Source: Actinomycetota bacterium (GTDB taxonomy: Bacteria > Actinomycetota > Acidimicrobiia > Acidimicrobiales > Microtrichaceae). Taken from it: a stretch of 6,374 nt of DNA. The stretch spans positions 1 to 6,374 of the forward strand of contig SXMI01000122.1 of the NCBI GenBank assembly GCA_005777415.1, in the 5' to 3' direction. Shown piece by piece: positions 5,338 to 6,374 of the stretch. Under the pieces are notes generated by a model. That model was not told the DNA's origin. It saw only the letters and a list, made by a program, of their open reading frames with translations, and made no database searches. Made by a program: the position numbers and the translations under genes. Each line of letters opens with the position of its first letter. The stretch's first letter is position 1.

Positions 5338-6374
5338 GTGGCGAGCGTGGTGGGCAGTCCGTCGATCGACGGCGTCGAACTGCTGGAGGTCATCGGTCGG
5401 GGCGCGTCGAGCGTCGTGTACCGCGGCCGTCAGGTCCGATTCGACCGTCCCGTGGCGGTCAAGGTCCTCGACCTGGCCGGCCAACCCGAGCTGGTCGCCC
5501 AGCTCTACCTGAACGAGTGTCGGACGGTCGGGCGACTCGCGAGCCACCCGAACATCGTCACGGTCCACGACGGCGGTCTGTGCGAGGACGAGCGCCCCTA
5601 CCTGATCATGGAGTACCTGGGGGGCGGGACGCTCGGTGACCTGGTCGCGGACGGGAACCCGCTGCCGGTCGAGCGGGTGCTGCGACACGGCGTCGAGCTC
5701 GCCGGGTCCCTGGAGTCGGCGCACCGCAACGGGATCGTCCACGGCGACGTCAAGCCGCAGAACATCCTGCTGGGTCGTTCGGGTCAGGCGGTGCTCAGCG
5801 ACTTCGGCATCGCCCGGATCGCCGCCGGGACGACCAGCCGGAGCCTCTCGGTGTTCACCCCCCTGCACGCCGCACCCGAGATGTTCGACGGTGAGCGGGT
5901 CACCCCGCAGGCCGACGTCTACGGACTGGGCTCGACGCTCTTCCAGTTGCTCGACGGACGATCTGCCGTCGGCGAGCCGGACGAGAGCCCGCTCGTGATC
6001 GTCCGGCGGGTCGCCCTCGACGAGCGCCGCTCCCTGGGGCGGCCGGACCTGCCGGACGGTCTGGCCGAACTGGTGACCGCCATGATGGCGACCGCACCGG
6101 CCGACCGCCCCGACACCGCTGCGGACGTCGGTGAGCGACTCCGCGGGATCCAGTCGGACCTCGGCGTGACCCCCACCGGCATGGTCGTCTTCGACGAGGT
6201 GGCCGAGGTTCCGGACCGCCCACCCATCCGGGTCGCCTCGCCCGCCACCGAGCCGGCCAACCAGACCATCCCCCCGGTCGACCCTCGGCGGCCCGGGGTG
6301 GCCCGCCTCGTGACGACCGTGGCGGTGCTCGCGTCACTCGCCCTGCTCATCGGCATCGGCTGGGCGCTCGTCCG
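5338..6374 (+). CDS. Serine/threonine protein kinase (PknB/Hanks type), 3' truncated
   Basis: This is a Hanks-type Ser/Thr kinase that phosphorylates proteins from the cytoplasmic face of the membrane. The frame is open from the GTG at 5338 to the window end (345 visible codons, no stop). Kinase landmarks are a glycine-rich loop GRGASSVVYRG (20-30), VAVKVLDL with Lys42, a helix-C Glu near 60, hinge MEYLGGG, catalytic loop HGDVKPQN with Asp137 and Asn142, DFG (155-157), activation segment ending FTPLHAAPE (APE at 179-181), and DVYGLGSTLFQLL. The HRD arginine is Gly136, so this is a non-RD kinase. After a Pro-rich juxtamembrane stretch, residues about 321-345 form a hydrophobic helix (LVTTVAVLASLALLIGIGWALV), presumably a membrane anchor before an extracellular part outside the window. 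The start is chosen by its position just before the kinase fold and by the -10-like TACCCT. Its substrates are unknown; the nearby FHA protein is an obvious candidate partner. Confidence 0.93.
   Translation, partial: MASVVGSPSIDGVELLEVIGRGASSVVYRGRQVRFDRPVAVKVLDLAGQPELVAQLYLNECRTVGRLASHPNIVTVHDGGLCEDERPYLIMEYLGGGTLGDLVADGNPLPVERVLRHGVELAGSLESAHRNGIVHGDVKPQNILLGRSGQAVLSDFGIARIAAGTTSRSLSVFTPLHAAPEMFDGERVTPQADVYGLGSTLFQLLDGRSAVGEPDESPLVIVRRVALDERRSLGRPDLPDGLAELVTAMMATAPADRPDTAADVGERLRGIQSDLGVTPTGMVVFDEVAEVPDRPPIRVASPATEPANQTIPPVDPRRPGVARLVTTVAVLASLALLIGIGWALV

Overview
The window is uniformly GC-rich, with codons ending mostly in G or C, several GTG starts, and at least one probable leaderless promoter (TANNNT, then 6 nt, then the start codon). 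This suggests a high-GC Actinomycetota genome. An acidimicrobial-type lineage is possible, but the sequence alone does not settle it. Every confident gene is on the + strand and the region is tightly packed. No intergenic gap exceeds about 55 bases. I see no RNA genes, mobile elements, CRISPR arrays or sizeable repeats.

Layout: (1) positions 1-719 hold the 3' half of a class II lysyl-tRNA synthetase gene, cut by the left window edge. (2) An FbpC-type ABC ATPase (709-1842) overlaps the lysS end by 11 nt. (3) Next is a divergent FHA-domain protein with a C-terminal helix-turn-helix-like segment (1868-2551). (4) A 55-nt intergenic region carries a good promoter and a partial match to an IdeR/DtxR iron box. 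(5) It precedes an iron-type substrate-binding lipoprotein (fbpA-like, 2607-3734), which overlaps by 4 nt a fused two-domain permease (fbpB-like, 3731-5314). (6) A membrane-anchored Ser/Thr protein kinase starts at 5338 and runs off the right edge.

How the parts fit: the ATPase, the binding protein and the permease together make a complete Fbp/Fut-type ferric iron importer. The lipoprotein captures Fe3+ outside the membrane, the 12-helix permease forms the channel, and the ATPase should power it. Two things are unusual. The ATPase has glutamine in place of the catalytic Walker A lysine, although its other nucleotide-binding motifs are intact. The importer genes are also interleaved with and flanked by signalling genes: an FHA (phosphothreonine-reader-like) protein between fbpC and fbpA, and a Ser/Thr kinase directly after fbpB. 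A phospho-regulated iron-uptake locus is a reasonable hypothesis, but nothing in the sequence proves that the kinase and FHA protein act on the transporter.
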